From the NCBI GenBank assembly GCA_019096195.1, contig JAGTXK010000157.1:62001-126000 (forward strand): a DNA stretch of 64,000 nt, read 5' to 3'. Made by a program: the position numbers and the translations under genes. The notes beneath the pieces are model-generated. The model did no database searches. It was not told where the DNA came from and saw only the letters and a program-made list of their open reading frames with translations. Numbering within the stretch: position 1 is the first letter of the stretch; the number at the start of each line of letters is the position of its first letter. Of the stretch, positions 46,755-57,350 are shown piece by piece. Source of the stretch: Boletus sp. NGJ (Eukaryota > Basidiomycota > Agaricomycetes > Boletales > Boletaceae).

Positions 46755-48354
46755 CAGTGGCTCAAAAAAAGTGTCCCAATGTTTGACTATTTTGCAAAGA
46801 CTTGACATTTGCAAAAGAACCAAAAGGTATCAGCCCTAACCCTTGCTGGGCCATTGATAGCCCTGATCCTTGCCCTGAAGATGAGCCCTTAGTCATGTGA
46901 GTTGGTTGTCATGGTACTGAGTTATAGCCATATTAAAAGGATATGTCATTGGGACACTTATTTGACCCTAATATTATCAACTATCATTTAGTAAATAACA
47001 TAAGGTTCTGATGGATGCTGTGCTTCAACCCTGTCTGATTATGTCACTTACATAACTCCAAATGGTATAAAGAGCAGAGATACCATTCAGCCAACCCTAC
47101 TTTATTATGAAATCCACTCCCTCCTCTGCTAGAGCCAATATTCTTTTTCTCTCTGAATCTGGCCTTTCTACTAGGCAAATATCATTCCAAACTGGTCTGG
47201 GGAAGTCTACTGTGGCCAGGGTTATCAAGGAGATCCACCCAGGCAAGGAAAACATCAAATTAGGATGTCCTTCTAAACTTTCTCCTACTGATAAAAAGAG
47301 AATTGTTTCTAGTATTACCTCTGGCAAAGTTGAAAATGCTGTCCAGGCTACCCATCTCATCAATTCTGCTCTCTCTTCTCCTGTCTCTGCTCAAACTGTT
47401 AGGAATGTTCTCAAGTCTGCATCTCTCAAGGTTGTAGTCAAGAAAAAGAAGCCACTCTTGTCTGTGAAGCATAGGCAACATAGGCTAGCCTTTGCTCTCA
47501 AGCACCAACATTGGACTGTGGAGGACTGGACTAGGGTTATATGGTCAGATGAAACCAAGATCAACAGGATTGGGTCAGATGGAAGGAAGTATGTATGGAA
47601 ATTGGCAGGAAAGTCTTTGCAAGACAAGGAAGTTTAGGGAACAGTAAAGTTTGGAGGAGGTTCCTTGATGGTTTGGGGATGCATGAGTTGGAGTGGAGTG
47701 GGGATTCTCGCAGAGGTTGAAGGGAGGATGAATGCTGAGCAGTATGTCTCCATTTTGGAGGATAATCTGCTTCCTTCCATGGAAAATTCTGGAATTCCTG
47801 AAGAGAGCATTATCTTTCAACAAGATAATGACCCCAAGCACACCTCTAAAAGAGCCAAGGGGTGGCTGGAATCTCAAGGGATCAAGCTTCTTGACTGGCC
47901 AGCACAATCTCCAGACCTTAATCCCATTATACATCTCTGGCAAATCCTCAAAAAAAAACTCAATAGCTATACAACACCACCAAAAGGAGTATGGGAGCTT
48001 TGGGAGAGAATTGAAGTGGAGTGGGGGAAGATAGAGGTTGAGGAGTGTCAAGGATTGATAGAGAGTATACATAGAAGACTAGAGGCAGTGATAAAAGCAA
48101 AGGGAGGGCATACAAAGTACTAAATTGAAGAATAGAAATGTTGCTCAAAAAAGTGTCCCAATGACATGTCACTTTAATATGGCTATATCTCAGTGCCATG
48201 ACAACCAAATTATATGACTAAGGGCTCATCTTCAGGGCAAGGATTAGGGCTATCAATGGCCCAGCAAGGGTTAGGGCTAATACCTTTTGGTTCTTTTGCA
48301 AATGTCAAGTCTTTGCAAAATAGCCAAACATTGGGACACTTTTTTTAGCCACTG
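46755..48354 (+). mobile_element. Complete Tc1/mariner transposon M2
   Basis: 1,600 bp, flanked by TA on both sides (46753-46754 and 48355-48356). Terminal inverted repeats of about 212 bp (46755-46966 and 48142-48354). Each contains two copies of aagtgtcccaatg in opposite orientation, at its outer and inner ends. It is inserted in the Tnp2 transposase gene of the CACTA element, and is therefore younger than it. Confidence 0.96.
47107..48123 (+). pseudogene. Tc1/mariner transposase, copy M2, with stop and lost catalytic Glu
   Basis: The frame runs from ATG 47107 to the stop at 48121-48123, interrupted only by TAG at 47635-47637, where copy M1 has CAG (Gln, in DKKVQGTVK). Domains: helix-turn-helix at residues 18-45 (STRQISFQTGLGKSTVARVI), DDE domain from residue 115. 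First aspartate in WSDETK and second in QDNDPKH are present. The third acidic residue, glutamate of NPIEHLW in M1, is isoleucine here (NPIIHLW, about 47925-47945). Full length would be 338 codons, usual for Tc1 proteins. Two independent reasons make it inactive. Confidence 0.93.
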
Positions 48355-50903
48355 TATGGATTGTACAAGAAGCGATGTGGTGGCCCATCTGCAACACCCA
48401 TCCTTTTGAAAAACTACAACTTACCGCCCCGACTCTGTACCCATCTCAGAAACCTAATATGCATTGGGATTATTCCAGAACCACACCAACCTAAAGATAT
48501 TGGGTCCTTTTTGTCCCCACTTGACAAAGAATGTGTTGATCTTGCTTATGGTGTTCAAACATTCCATGTCATTGAGAAAACTATGTTCAACCTTCATGCC
48601 TATATCATGTTCAAACTTGGAGACATCATCGCCATTGAGAAATTTCTCAATATCAAAGGGCATAATGCTATCTATCCTTGCCATTCATGCAAAATTGAAG
48701 CCATGCGAGGTAAGGGAAAGACATATTATGTTCCACTTCACAGACCAAAGGTCCCTGGTGCTGGTGGTACATTAGTAAAATTACACATGTCTTAATCTGG
48801 CTTATTTTAGCTAATTCTGCTTGTCAAATTGCAAAATATATTCAATACCATGATCATGTGTTCCAGAACATAAGAAACATCAACTACAATCAAACTTCTT
48901 TACTTTTGAACAAAATGAAGCTTAGAATTTGTTTCTGTGTCAGATTTGGAAATGTTGTGCAAGTCGATAAGCTGAATAAGACAGATTAAGATGCATGTAA
49001 TTTTACTGATGTATGCAGGAGCCCGGAGCTCAGCAGTGGAAAGCCGATAACCTGCCTCTGCGAACCCATCAGGATTTCATTGATACCACATCGTTGCTAC
49101 ATGCAGCCTCAACGAAGGCAGCAAGAGCCAGGATTGCGAAGAGAACCGGTATCAAGGGTCTCCCTGGACTGCATCGTGTTGGATCACTTGATTATGCTTA
49201 CTGCGTGCCCTGGGAATGGTTCCATCTTCTCCTTGAGAATGTCATCCCTAATCTCGTCAACTTTTGGACCGGGCAATTCAAAGGTATGAATGCAGGAACT
49301 GAAGATTTCGAAATCGCACCACACATCTGGAAGGAGGTTGGCAAAGAAACTGCAGCCGCCACAGCGCACATCCCTGCGGTGTTTGTTCGTGTCCTCAGTA
49401 ACATTGCTAGCGAACGATCACTCTTCACAGCGGAGTCTTGGGCCTTTTGGTTTATCTATCTTGCTCCAAAACTCCTAGATGGTCGGTTTCCTAGGCCAAA
49501 ATATTACAAGCACATGTGTGAGCTCGGTGAGATAATGAAAATCATGCTCCAATTTCATATCACAACAGAGGAGGTGGATTCAATTGAAAGGCGCCTCATC
49601 AAATGGGTTGAAAAGTATGAAAAGTATGTGTATTTCCATTCAGATCGCAGGTCAACCAACACTCAGTGCTCGATGTTATGCAGATACTATTACCAGTACC
49701 GTATCGAACGTCTTCCTGCCTGCACGCTCACAATACATGGCTTGTTGCATCTTGCACAAGGCATCCGAGACTGTGGACCTGTCTGGACGACCTGGACATT
49801 TTTCATGGAACGATTTTGTGGAATGCTACAGCGTACGACTCGATCCCGTGCTCGCCCATGGAGTAATTTAAATAAGTCCCTCCTTCACACGGTCTACCTT
49901 GAGCAGCTCACTGTGATGATCAGGCAGACGACGGCCCAATTGGCTATGAACGTGTATTGGCAGAATGTGAGTCTAATATGCACTTAGCTTGTGAGTTTGA
50001 CTGATTGTTCTCAGACCCAAACCATGTACTCCGTCCACCGTACAAGATCATGGGGCAAATTGATGATTATCTTCAAGAGAAGATAGCAAAGTACATAGGC
50101 GAAGTACTCGGCAAGCGAAGGTCGGAAGTGAAGCGACACCTACCTGCTCCATCGTATTCAGTGGGTAAGGTCAGAATCCGAGGAGGTGGGGACAGTTTTC
50201 GAACACTGCAAGTCTCTCGTAGATCAGGGACTTCGCAGCGGAGGAACTGCTACATCAAGGTATTCCAACCTACGACAGCCTAAAGTATTTTATGGCTGAT
50301 AGACGAGCGGTCAGTGCAAGATTGTATTCAAAGCAGCCAACAGAACCATCACACACATTCACTATGGTGATCTCGAGCGAATTCTTATCCTAGCGAACCA
50401 TTTTTCTCTCATCTTGGCAGTAAGACACTTGCTCTCATATTGATCACACCATGGGATGTGGACGGCGGCACGGATGCATCTATTGACAACATATACATGA
50501 CTAGTCGAAAAGCAGGCTTCGTAACGGACATCCGCAATCTTCAGTCCGTGGTTGGGCTCGTGGAAACGCGCAAGAGATGGGGAGTCATAGATCGAGTCTT
50601 GGGAACAGCTGCAACGAGTTTCGGCGAGGAAAAAATGGATATGGGCGAGGGGGAGAGTGAAAGCGATGATGATATCTTGAGATGAGGGAGATAGTTGCTT
50701 TTGACGAGCCAGTGGGACTGGAAATGAATATCGCAGCAAAGACATGACAATGAATTTCAGCGACGCCTCGAAGTGGGATTGAAATCCAGTGTCATTCGTC
50801 CGACACTGAAAAGATGTGACAACGAATCCAGTGCCATGAGCACTAATTTTGGCGTGATCAGTGTCACTGCCACCCATTATCCGTGACTCTACTTCCCGCA
50901 GTG

Positions 50904-51853
50904 ACAGGGTCTTACAGCTGGCAACTTCGACGAGGGTATATGTTAGGCCGTCGCGTCCCCCCTGCTTGGATGTTTTTCTTATTTGCCACCGAACATAGTA
51001 TCACTTAGTTCGAGCATCCGATCCCTGAGGTGACTTCCTCTAGTTGTGAACAGGGACTCGCTACAAGATGGTCGGGTACACTGACGCCGCACCGTCCGTA
51101 ATCAACAAACACCTCACATTTATCTCTGGTGACGATCCCTATGACCAGGAGGCATATTCACAGTCTGTCCTACCCTCTCTGATCCATCGCACGCGAACAG
51201 CAAATACAGACGACCCAACGTATTCGATCAACTAATACTACGCGTCCCTTCAAAACATTCGTCGCCGATCATCCATTTGGATAACTCGTACCCAGCAAGT
51301 CGGGACAACGCGAGTGTGATATGCGACGCTGCGAGATACTTTGCCCGCCTCATTTCACGATCGAGGAGAGATCAGAGGATTTGTGAACCCGTGCCAGCTC
51401 ACCATCGCCGGTGAACTCGTTCTTCCCGCGAGCAAGATGCTTTCTTGCCACACGATTCGGTCATCCCGTTGGGGTGGACGATTGGCTTCCAGGAGGTTAC
51501 TGCGTGTTCGTAAAACTCCAGAACGTGTCCCGATCACGTTTCGTCAGCGATTGACAAAGGAGCTGGGTGTTCTCATTGCATTCCTGGTACCTTTGCACGT
51601 CCCCGCGCTCCAACCCTCTGGTTCGATTCATGATGAAGCACAAGCCCGAATTCCATCCTCGACATCATCCTCGCCGACGAAACTTTCCCCTTCGAGTTCG
51701 TCGCGACTTCGCCTGCGTGTGTCCTGGACACGGACGGCTACATGAGAGTCTTACGTCACTCTATCGCAAACGACCCATCGCGAAGGAAGACGATGCGATG
51801 ATGATGAGAGACGCCGCCGCCGGGGCAAGTGCACCGAGCGGGGGAAAGAAGGG
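50904..51853 (+). repeat. Segmental duplication, block B (part after the CACTA insertion)
   Basis: Continues the match to 13401-14349 (ggtcttacagctggcaacttc onward) with only a few differences. No gene recognised in it; the open frame 51341-51745 and its twin 13838-14242 are probably chance. Confidence 0.9.
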
Positions 51854-51904
51854 GAATTAAATGCGGCCCGTCGGGCGGTCCAACGTAAATCGCGTTCCTC
51901 GTGT

Positions 51905-53560
51905 TTAGCTTGCTCGTGTCTCCATGCTTATTGTGTTTTGTGTTTGCTCTGTCGAATAGATCGCATCCCGGGATCCCTCGTGCGAGACCGTTGGCGGTAA
52001 CGTCGCCCCATCGTCCCGCTGTCCGTCCGTCAGTCCTCCCACCAGCACTGCCGGACATCGACATCTTCTTGTTGGACGGGTTGGGGATGGATGGGGTGTG
52101 GTCGACGGATGAGAGTACGATGATCCGGGACAGGCGGAGAAGAAGCGACGGTTGCTGAGGATGTTGGGCGAGGTCCAAGCAGAGGCGGGTGGTGGCTGTG
52201 ATGGAAAGGCTCGGAGTGGGTGGGGCCGCGCGGGGTGGCGTTGGCAGCGGTGCTGACGATGTGGGTAGGACGCGACAAGGTCGCTGGATTTAATGGGTAG
52301 AATGGGACGTGTTGTAAGTTAAGACGGTACGATCTCGTAGGAATATACATTTCTCAGTGTTTTTCTAGCGTTGCATCGTTTTGGTCCTTTGACATTCGGA
52401 AGGACCCATCCTCCTGGTTGGCTAGCCCAAACTAATGAACCAAAAAAAAATGCTTCGCTCTGGACTACAGGTCGGGTGGTTCCGAGGAGCCGTACCTGGG
52501 TCTTACAGTAATCGTTGTGAGAGCTTGGTCAAGTCCCCGGATGGCATTCAATAAGGGCATCGACTATAACCAGTGGTTTCTGACCCGACAACCCTGCTCG
52601 ATGTGAATCCAACGAGTTGCTTGGCCACGTCACGAGACCTCGAGGGAATGAATGACGACCTAGTACGAAGCAGAGTCCGAGTCAGCGTTATCGAAACGAA
52701 ACGTGATCATACCTCGAGATTGAGCTCGAGTACGTCTTTCTGTTCCCGAATGTGGACTGCTTGCCTGGTCGTCGCAGTCACGTAGCTGGGATCCGAGTAA
52801 CAATATAAGCGCCAAAGACACGAGGCAAACAAACCATATTGAGAACGAGGAAACGTGTTCAGCGACTCTCCATAGCACGATTTCACTCTTCCAATCCACG
52901 ACGATGTCGACGACGAATACCGGTGCGTAGCAGCCCCGTAGAGCGATTGAGCGATACTGACCTTTCAGTAAGACCAAGCAAGGGTACTCGACAGTGGTGA
53001 TTCTGAAACGGTGTGGACAGTCGCTTTCCATCCCGACGGAAAGCATCTCTTGGGCGGGACCGACGATGGGGTTCGACGATGGCGACTTGATGATGGTCAA
53101 GAGGTGGGAAGGCAGATGGGCATGGACATGTACGCCATTTGTGTGTCGATGAATCGCGAGTGGGTAGTGTGCGGCACTCAGAATGGGGCAAGCGTGTGGG
53201 ACGGAGAAATGCACGAAAAGGTCATGAAGGTGGAGGGCACAAAGACGGTGTTTGCGGTCGATGTCTCCCCAGACTCGACCAAGTTTGCGACCGGGACTGA
53301 TGAAGATGCGAGCATTTGGAGCATCACGAGTGGGCAGAGACTCGTTGGCCCGCTCGATCGTGATGTCAGGGGAATTCAATTCTCTCCGACTGGCAAGCAG
53401 ATCGCAACAGCTGCCTGCGCGGGGAAATCCATCAACATTTTCGACAGTACCACGGGCAACAAGCTTGTCACCATCAAAATTGACATATTCAGCATGGTGT
53501 CCACTCCGCTTGCGTGGTCAAGCGACGCCCAGCAAGTTTTTGCGACATCCGGTGACGACA
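51905..53560 (+). repeat. Segmental duplication, block B second part (flank plus start of WD40 copy 5)
   Basis: Homologous to 18676-20335. Richer in CpG than that copy. Includes a small coding-like piece at about 52110-52190 (AEKKRRLLRMLGE) that is also present at about 18890-18950. Confidence 0.9.
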
Positions 53561-54997
53561 AAATCAGGGCTTTTGCTGTCTCCACCGGGTCCCAGCTTGC
53601 TGAATCACAGATTCTACGTGACGGCAACAATGATGTACCCTCTATCGCTCTAGCTGCCAACGACAAATTCATCGTTACCTTCTCAGGGAATTCAATCTCG
53701 TTCCTGGACCCATTGACGCTTACACGGATTGGCCCACATGTCATCGAGGACAGTGGCCGGATACAGTCGATTGCCATATCTGCAGACTGCAGCTACCTTG
53801 CGACTGGACAACAGCACGGAAAAATTGGCATTCGTCATCTCAGCAAACTTCTCCCAGACTCGTATGGTCCCTTCCATGTAGGTAGTCATAATCCTGGCAT
53901 GTTGGATAAACTCCATTCTGTTACCATGCTGACAAACCACACAGGCACCCACTAGCGAAGAAGTGCGACAGGACAAGGGGCCTTTGACATCGAGCGGCCA
54001 CGACAACGAACTACCCGACTCTAATCCGGTAGGAAATTGTCGTGTCGTCATGAACGAGTTGTGCTGACTCCATCTTGTACATACAACAGGAACAACCTGG
54101 GAAATCTAGTCCACTCAAGTCGGAGGGACACAGGGAAGATGGCAATCGTGATCTCCTCGAGGTACCAGTTTCTTCATTTCCCCCTCGAAGTGTGTTCTCA
54201 CAATGCCATAGCACGAGGGGCCGCCTGCTCTCCAGTCATTTGACTATAACGAGGTTGGTGATTACTTTATTCTCCTGTTACTTCCGTGTTAACATTGCTG
54301 GAGTCAATGGCCTCCTCTTTCGATTCTCATGAGGGCTCTCATGGGGATGAGGCACCGCCGCTAGGCCCATCTGGGCCATCCCACGCTATATCGCAGTCGG
54401 ATGCCCTACCCGTGCCCTCCACTTTAGAGACGCGTCCAGAAGGAAATCTCGACACTGCTGAGTCACCCCAGGGCCGTTTCATATTCAAAAGGTGGCGACA
54501 GAGAATGGGTAACAAAGGCCCCACTTCGCATAAGCCAGGTCGACCTTCCGGAAAGTCGCACGAGCCTGCCGATCGGAGATCTGCCCCTGCCCCAGCGAGA
54601 GTGGAGGACAGGCAAGAGGAACTTTCCAGGATGGCTGTGAGTGCACTTCCTTGATGGTCGATCGAATGCGGTGTCGAACATATCTTATAAGGCGGCGCGT
54701 AACAAAATCATTAAACTGCCAACGGTTCGTCATTCCTCGGATTTGGATGCAGGAACTCATCACATGACACAGAGTCGGGACAAATCACGCAGCAAGACTA
54801 AGCATCCGAAGAAAGACGATTCTCATAGTGCAGGGCACGGTGCTGCGAATACAACGGAAGCAGACCAAGTGCGTCTCTTCCTGCACATGGTGGGCCTCGT
54901 CACGCCAGCTCACGTCCCATTAGGTGCAACAAGCGACCAATCCATCCGAACCCCCGGCCGGGAGGGTCCATGTAATGGTGCGCGTGATATTCTTTAG
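53011..54997 (+). CDS. WD40-repeat protein gene, copy 5 (best preserved)
   Basis: Beta-propeller scaffold type; role unknown. From MWTVAFHPDGKHLLGG the frame stays open for about 290 residues to DSYGPFHV, covering about seven blades: RRWRLDDGQEVG, ASVWDGEMHEK, ASIWSITSGQRLVG, SINIFDSTTGNKLV, KIRAFAVSTGSQL, SISFLDPLTLTRIG, KIGIRHLSKLLP. Introns at about 53878-53945 and 54029-54091 (GT-AG), then EQPGKSSPLKSEG and, after a third intron, DYNEVGDYFILLLLPC with a stop TAA 54290-54292. A different frame continues downstream with PEGNLDTAESPQGR and KRWRQRMGNK. The true start is unclear: upstream, the conserved ATGCTGACC of copies 2 and 4 reads ATACTGACC followed by TAA in frame. It may be a functional gene with an altered start or a mildly damaged one. 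Confidence 0.6.
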
Positions 54998-54999
54998 CT

Positions 55000-55978
55000 T
55001 ACTTCGTAAGACTCACAGTGCCACATCAGCGAGGATCACGCGGCACCTTCATTGCATTCAGGGTGCCCCCATGGATGATATGTTTTGGCTCAGGTACCGA
55101 AGATGGGGCACATGGAGCCAGGTGATTCAATGCGATGCATGTAGATACCACGAGTATTTGGACACGGACTTTGTGTTCGTGTCACCTCCCCTTGTGAACA
55201 GGGACTTGCTAGTAGATGATCCGAGTCGAGTACATTGACGCGACGCTAGCCTCATCAATGAACCCCCTGGTTACATTCATCCCCCGTTCTGGTGGCTACA
55301 CCAATTACCCAGGAGGTATGCTCTACCCTCTCTGATCCATTACACACAAACAGCAAGTCCAGACGACGACCTGACGTATACGATCAACTATGTGTTAATT
55401 CCTTCGCCTGCTCCCTCCACTCCGAACCCATAGACCTGCACAGCCACATTGTCGGACGAATGTTGTGGAGATTTCAGTGGTCGATCATTCAAATGTCAAA
55501 CATAGGAATTATCGCAAGCCAACCCTGTGACGTGCCATTGAACGACTTTTTTCTGGTCGAAAAATCCCGCTACCTCGGGCAGTGGGCCTTCGACTTGAAA
55601 TCCGGGTGCGGCGCGTGTGTGCGCCGGCCAAGGACACGAGAAGCAATCACATAGTAAATACGTCCTTGACTCAGTAATTTCGCGTACGAGTTCTCCAGTA
55701 TACCTCGGTGCCCTCGGTAATTAGAGGGGACAACTATCCGACTTTCCACCGCACCAAGCATTAAACTTGGATCGACTTCGTGCTCCATGGAAAAAGATCA
55801 CTGCACACGAATTCATTGATTACCATCCTTCCAGCGAATTGGTACAAACTCTAAGAAAGGATAACATGGTCGTACAGGTCATAGAGATAGATACATGTAC
55901 TGATAGATATTTTACGTGCCACAACGTGCCAGGCGGTCCGGGCATTGAGAAATGAACCCGGCTTTCGACACTGATAGG
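55000..55978. other. Intergenic; start resembles WD40-unit 3' flank
   Basis: 55205-55400 is a diverged match to 13560-13715 (gtacattgacgc, tctaccctctctgatcca). From about 55420 on the DNA is no longer repeated in this window and no gene was recognised. Confidence 0.5.
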
Positions 55979-57350
55979 TCAGACTTCCTCTGCGACGTCC
56001 TCGAGCTTGATCTCGCTGAGACGGACAGCCATAGAAACCCTCGGACTCATCAGCGAACGTTGACCATTATCGGTATTGCTATTCTCGACAAAACTCATGC
56101 TGTGAACCTGCGATCTGCTCCTTCTGTCTACACTGACCGTTGACAGTGGTCGCATATCCGTTTGGAGCATACTCATCGTCCGGTTCGCCTGAGTGGCCAA
56201 GGCGACACGAATAATGATCATGTAAAACGTGATGGAGATGATCGGCGTAATCTGGAAAGTCAACAATACCGTTTCACTGGAACTATTCTGTGAATGAGCT
56301 AGGCAGGATGACTGACCATGTCTAGAACCACGTATTGACCGTTGGATCGATTTACAAAGTAACTCAACGCTGCAATCAGGGTGACGGAATATATTATTCC
56401 AGCATCAATAACGATGTGTAGAACGGGCCGAAGTTGGGCCTTGCCATTGCCAGACGAGCTCGTGGTCTTTTGGTCGATATCCCAGATACGGTAGGCCAAC
56501 AGAACTGGTAGGGGAAGAAAGAAGTTGAGATGCACACTCCGACGTACGTCAAAACGCAAGTACGCACTGGTCGTCAATAGGTTGGTGGACAACGTCGATG
56601 CCCAAAACGAGATGATCCAGTACGAGAGGCTCCCATCAAAGACGTCTTTTTGCGTCGTGCGCGATTCGGTATACGGACATGCGAATCCAGTTACTTCAAA
56701 GTGGTCGTTAATGATTTCAGTCCACCCTGGACGTTACCGCACACGTACTAAAAACGGCACACCAAAGCAGCACAGGCAAAATTATGACGAGCCTAGATCG
56801 CCATACTCCATAACAGCGGCAGATCTGCGATGGCGTTAGCGGAAGACGACGCTGATCTGGATGCGATGAAAGCTCACAACGACGCCGTCCCCTAGAAGTG
56901 TCTGCACAGCATACACGTAGTTCTTGGACACGAACGTCCAATGCGAGACATCCGAAAAATACCCAATAGGGCCTCCCGGGGAAGTGTGTTGAGACAAAAT
57001 CAGACCCTCCACAATCCTTATGAGGCAGATAATGAGGTGCTGTATACCCCCCAAGAAATTAATATCCATCCGATGCCCGTCCAGGATAACGAGGAGACAC
57101 GTACCACCGTGCTACACAGTAGCAACAAACATGCTGTCGTAAGCAACCCACGGTTTATTTGGCTGGTGGACCGTTGAAAACACAGCGCCCAAATCGTTCC
57201 CCCGAACATTGGCAACGAGAAGCCTTGCCCCATAAATGTTCAGTATGCTTTGCCCACCATCCATCGTTGAAGGATTTTACCATACAACGACCCTTCGAAT
57301 AGCGTTGCCAGGAGCTCTGCCTTGTCAAGAGAGATGTCACTGGTAGTCAT
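55979..57350 (-). CDS. Seven-helix membrane protein of an Agaricomycete family (seven exons, intact)
   Basis: Uncharacterised integral membrane protein; biochemical role not known. Exons on the minus strand: 57350-57281, 57223-57105, 57039-56878, 56824-56749, 56693-56568, 56504-56317, 56251-55979. All six introns (53-65 bp) have GT-AG ends and every junction keeps the frame, giving 337 residues. Landmarks in order: SLYGFSLPMFGGTIW, a hydrophobic helix TACLLLLCSTVVRV, GGPIGYFSDVSHW, YAVQTLLGD, ICRCYGVW, VIILPVLLW, YWIISFWASTLSTNLL, AYRIWDID, LRPVLHIVIDAGIIYSVTLI, SNGQYVVLDMITPIISITFYM, RVALA, and a hydrophilic C-terminal tail of about 65 residues. The pattern (YFSD, AYRIW, one helix set after another) is that of a large mushroom family, assigned from memory. 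No damage seen. Confidence 0.88.

Larger units (their letters stand above)
45757..50283 (+). pseudogene. Tnp2-type CACTA transposase gene, split by a mariner
   Basis: Start ATG 45757 (MSDAQSLETVLSESASEDE), exon 1 to 45844, intron to 45890, exon 2 45891-46160 (acidic), further pieces at 46385-46557 (CPNSCIAYTEIYIHHQYCPF, a CxxC zinc motif, then ISQLQ), 46590-46752 (FDSIHYNRL ... DIALALSTDSY), and after the mariner 48358-48740 (GPSATPILLKNYNLPPRL, VIEKTMFNLHAYIM, CHSCKI) and 49013-49987 (CVPWEWFHLLLENVIPNL, LTIHGLLHLAQGIRDCGPVW). These match the basidiomycete Tnp2/Plavaka-like pattern, from memory of the family. The mariner interrupts the coding sequence at codons for DSY/GLY, so the gene cannot work as it stands. 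Confidence 0.82.
41762..50903 (+). mobile_element. CACTA (EnSpm/CMC) DNA transposon
   Basis: Ends are CACTATGGGAAGTAG on the left and the complement of CACTGCGGGAAGTAG on the right, so a short terminal inverted repeat of the CACTA type. 9,142 bp. Subterminal DNA on both sides repeats atcagtgtc/gacactga motifs, as is usual for transposase binding in this superfamily. It carries a Tnp2-type transposase gene on the plus strand and at least one companion gene on the minus strand, divergently arranged around 45.7 kb. A complete mariner is nested in the transposase gene. The empty site in block A proves the boundaries. Confidence 0.95.

Noticed and set aside
55979-57350. Reading the seven-helix protein as the Ste3 pheromone receptor
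   Set aside because: The motif pattern (YFSD, AYRIW, LRPVLHIVIDAG) belongs to another mushroom membrane family, and Ste3 landmarks are absent.
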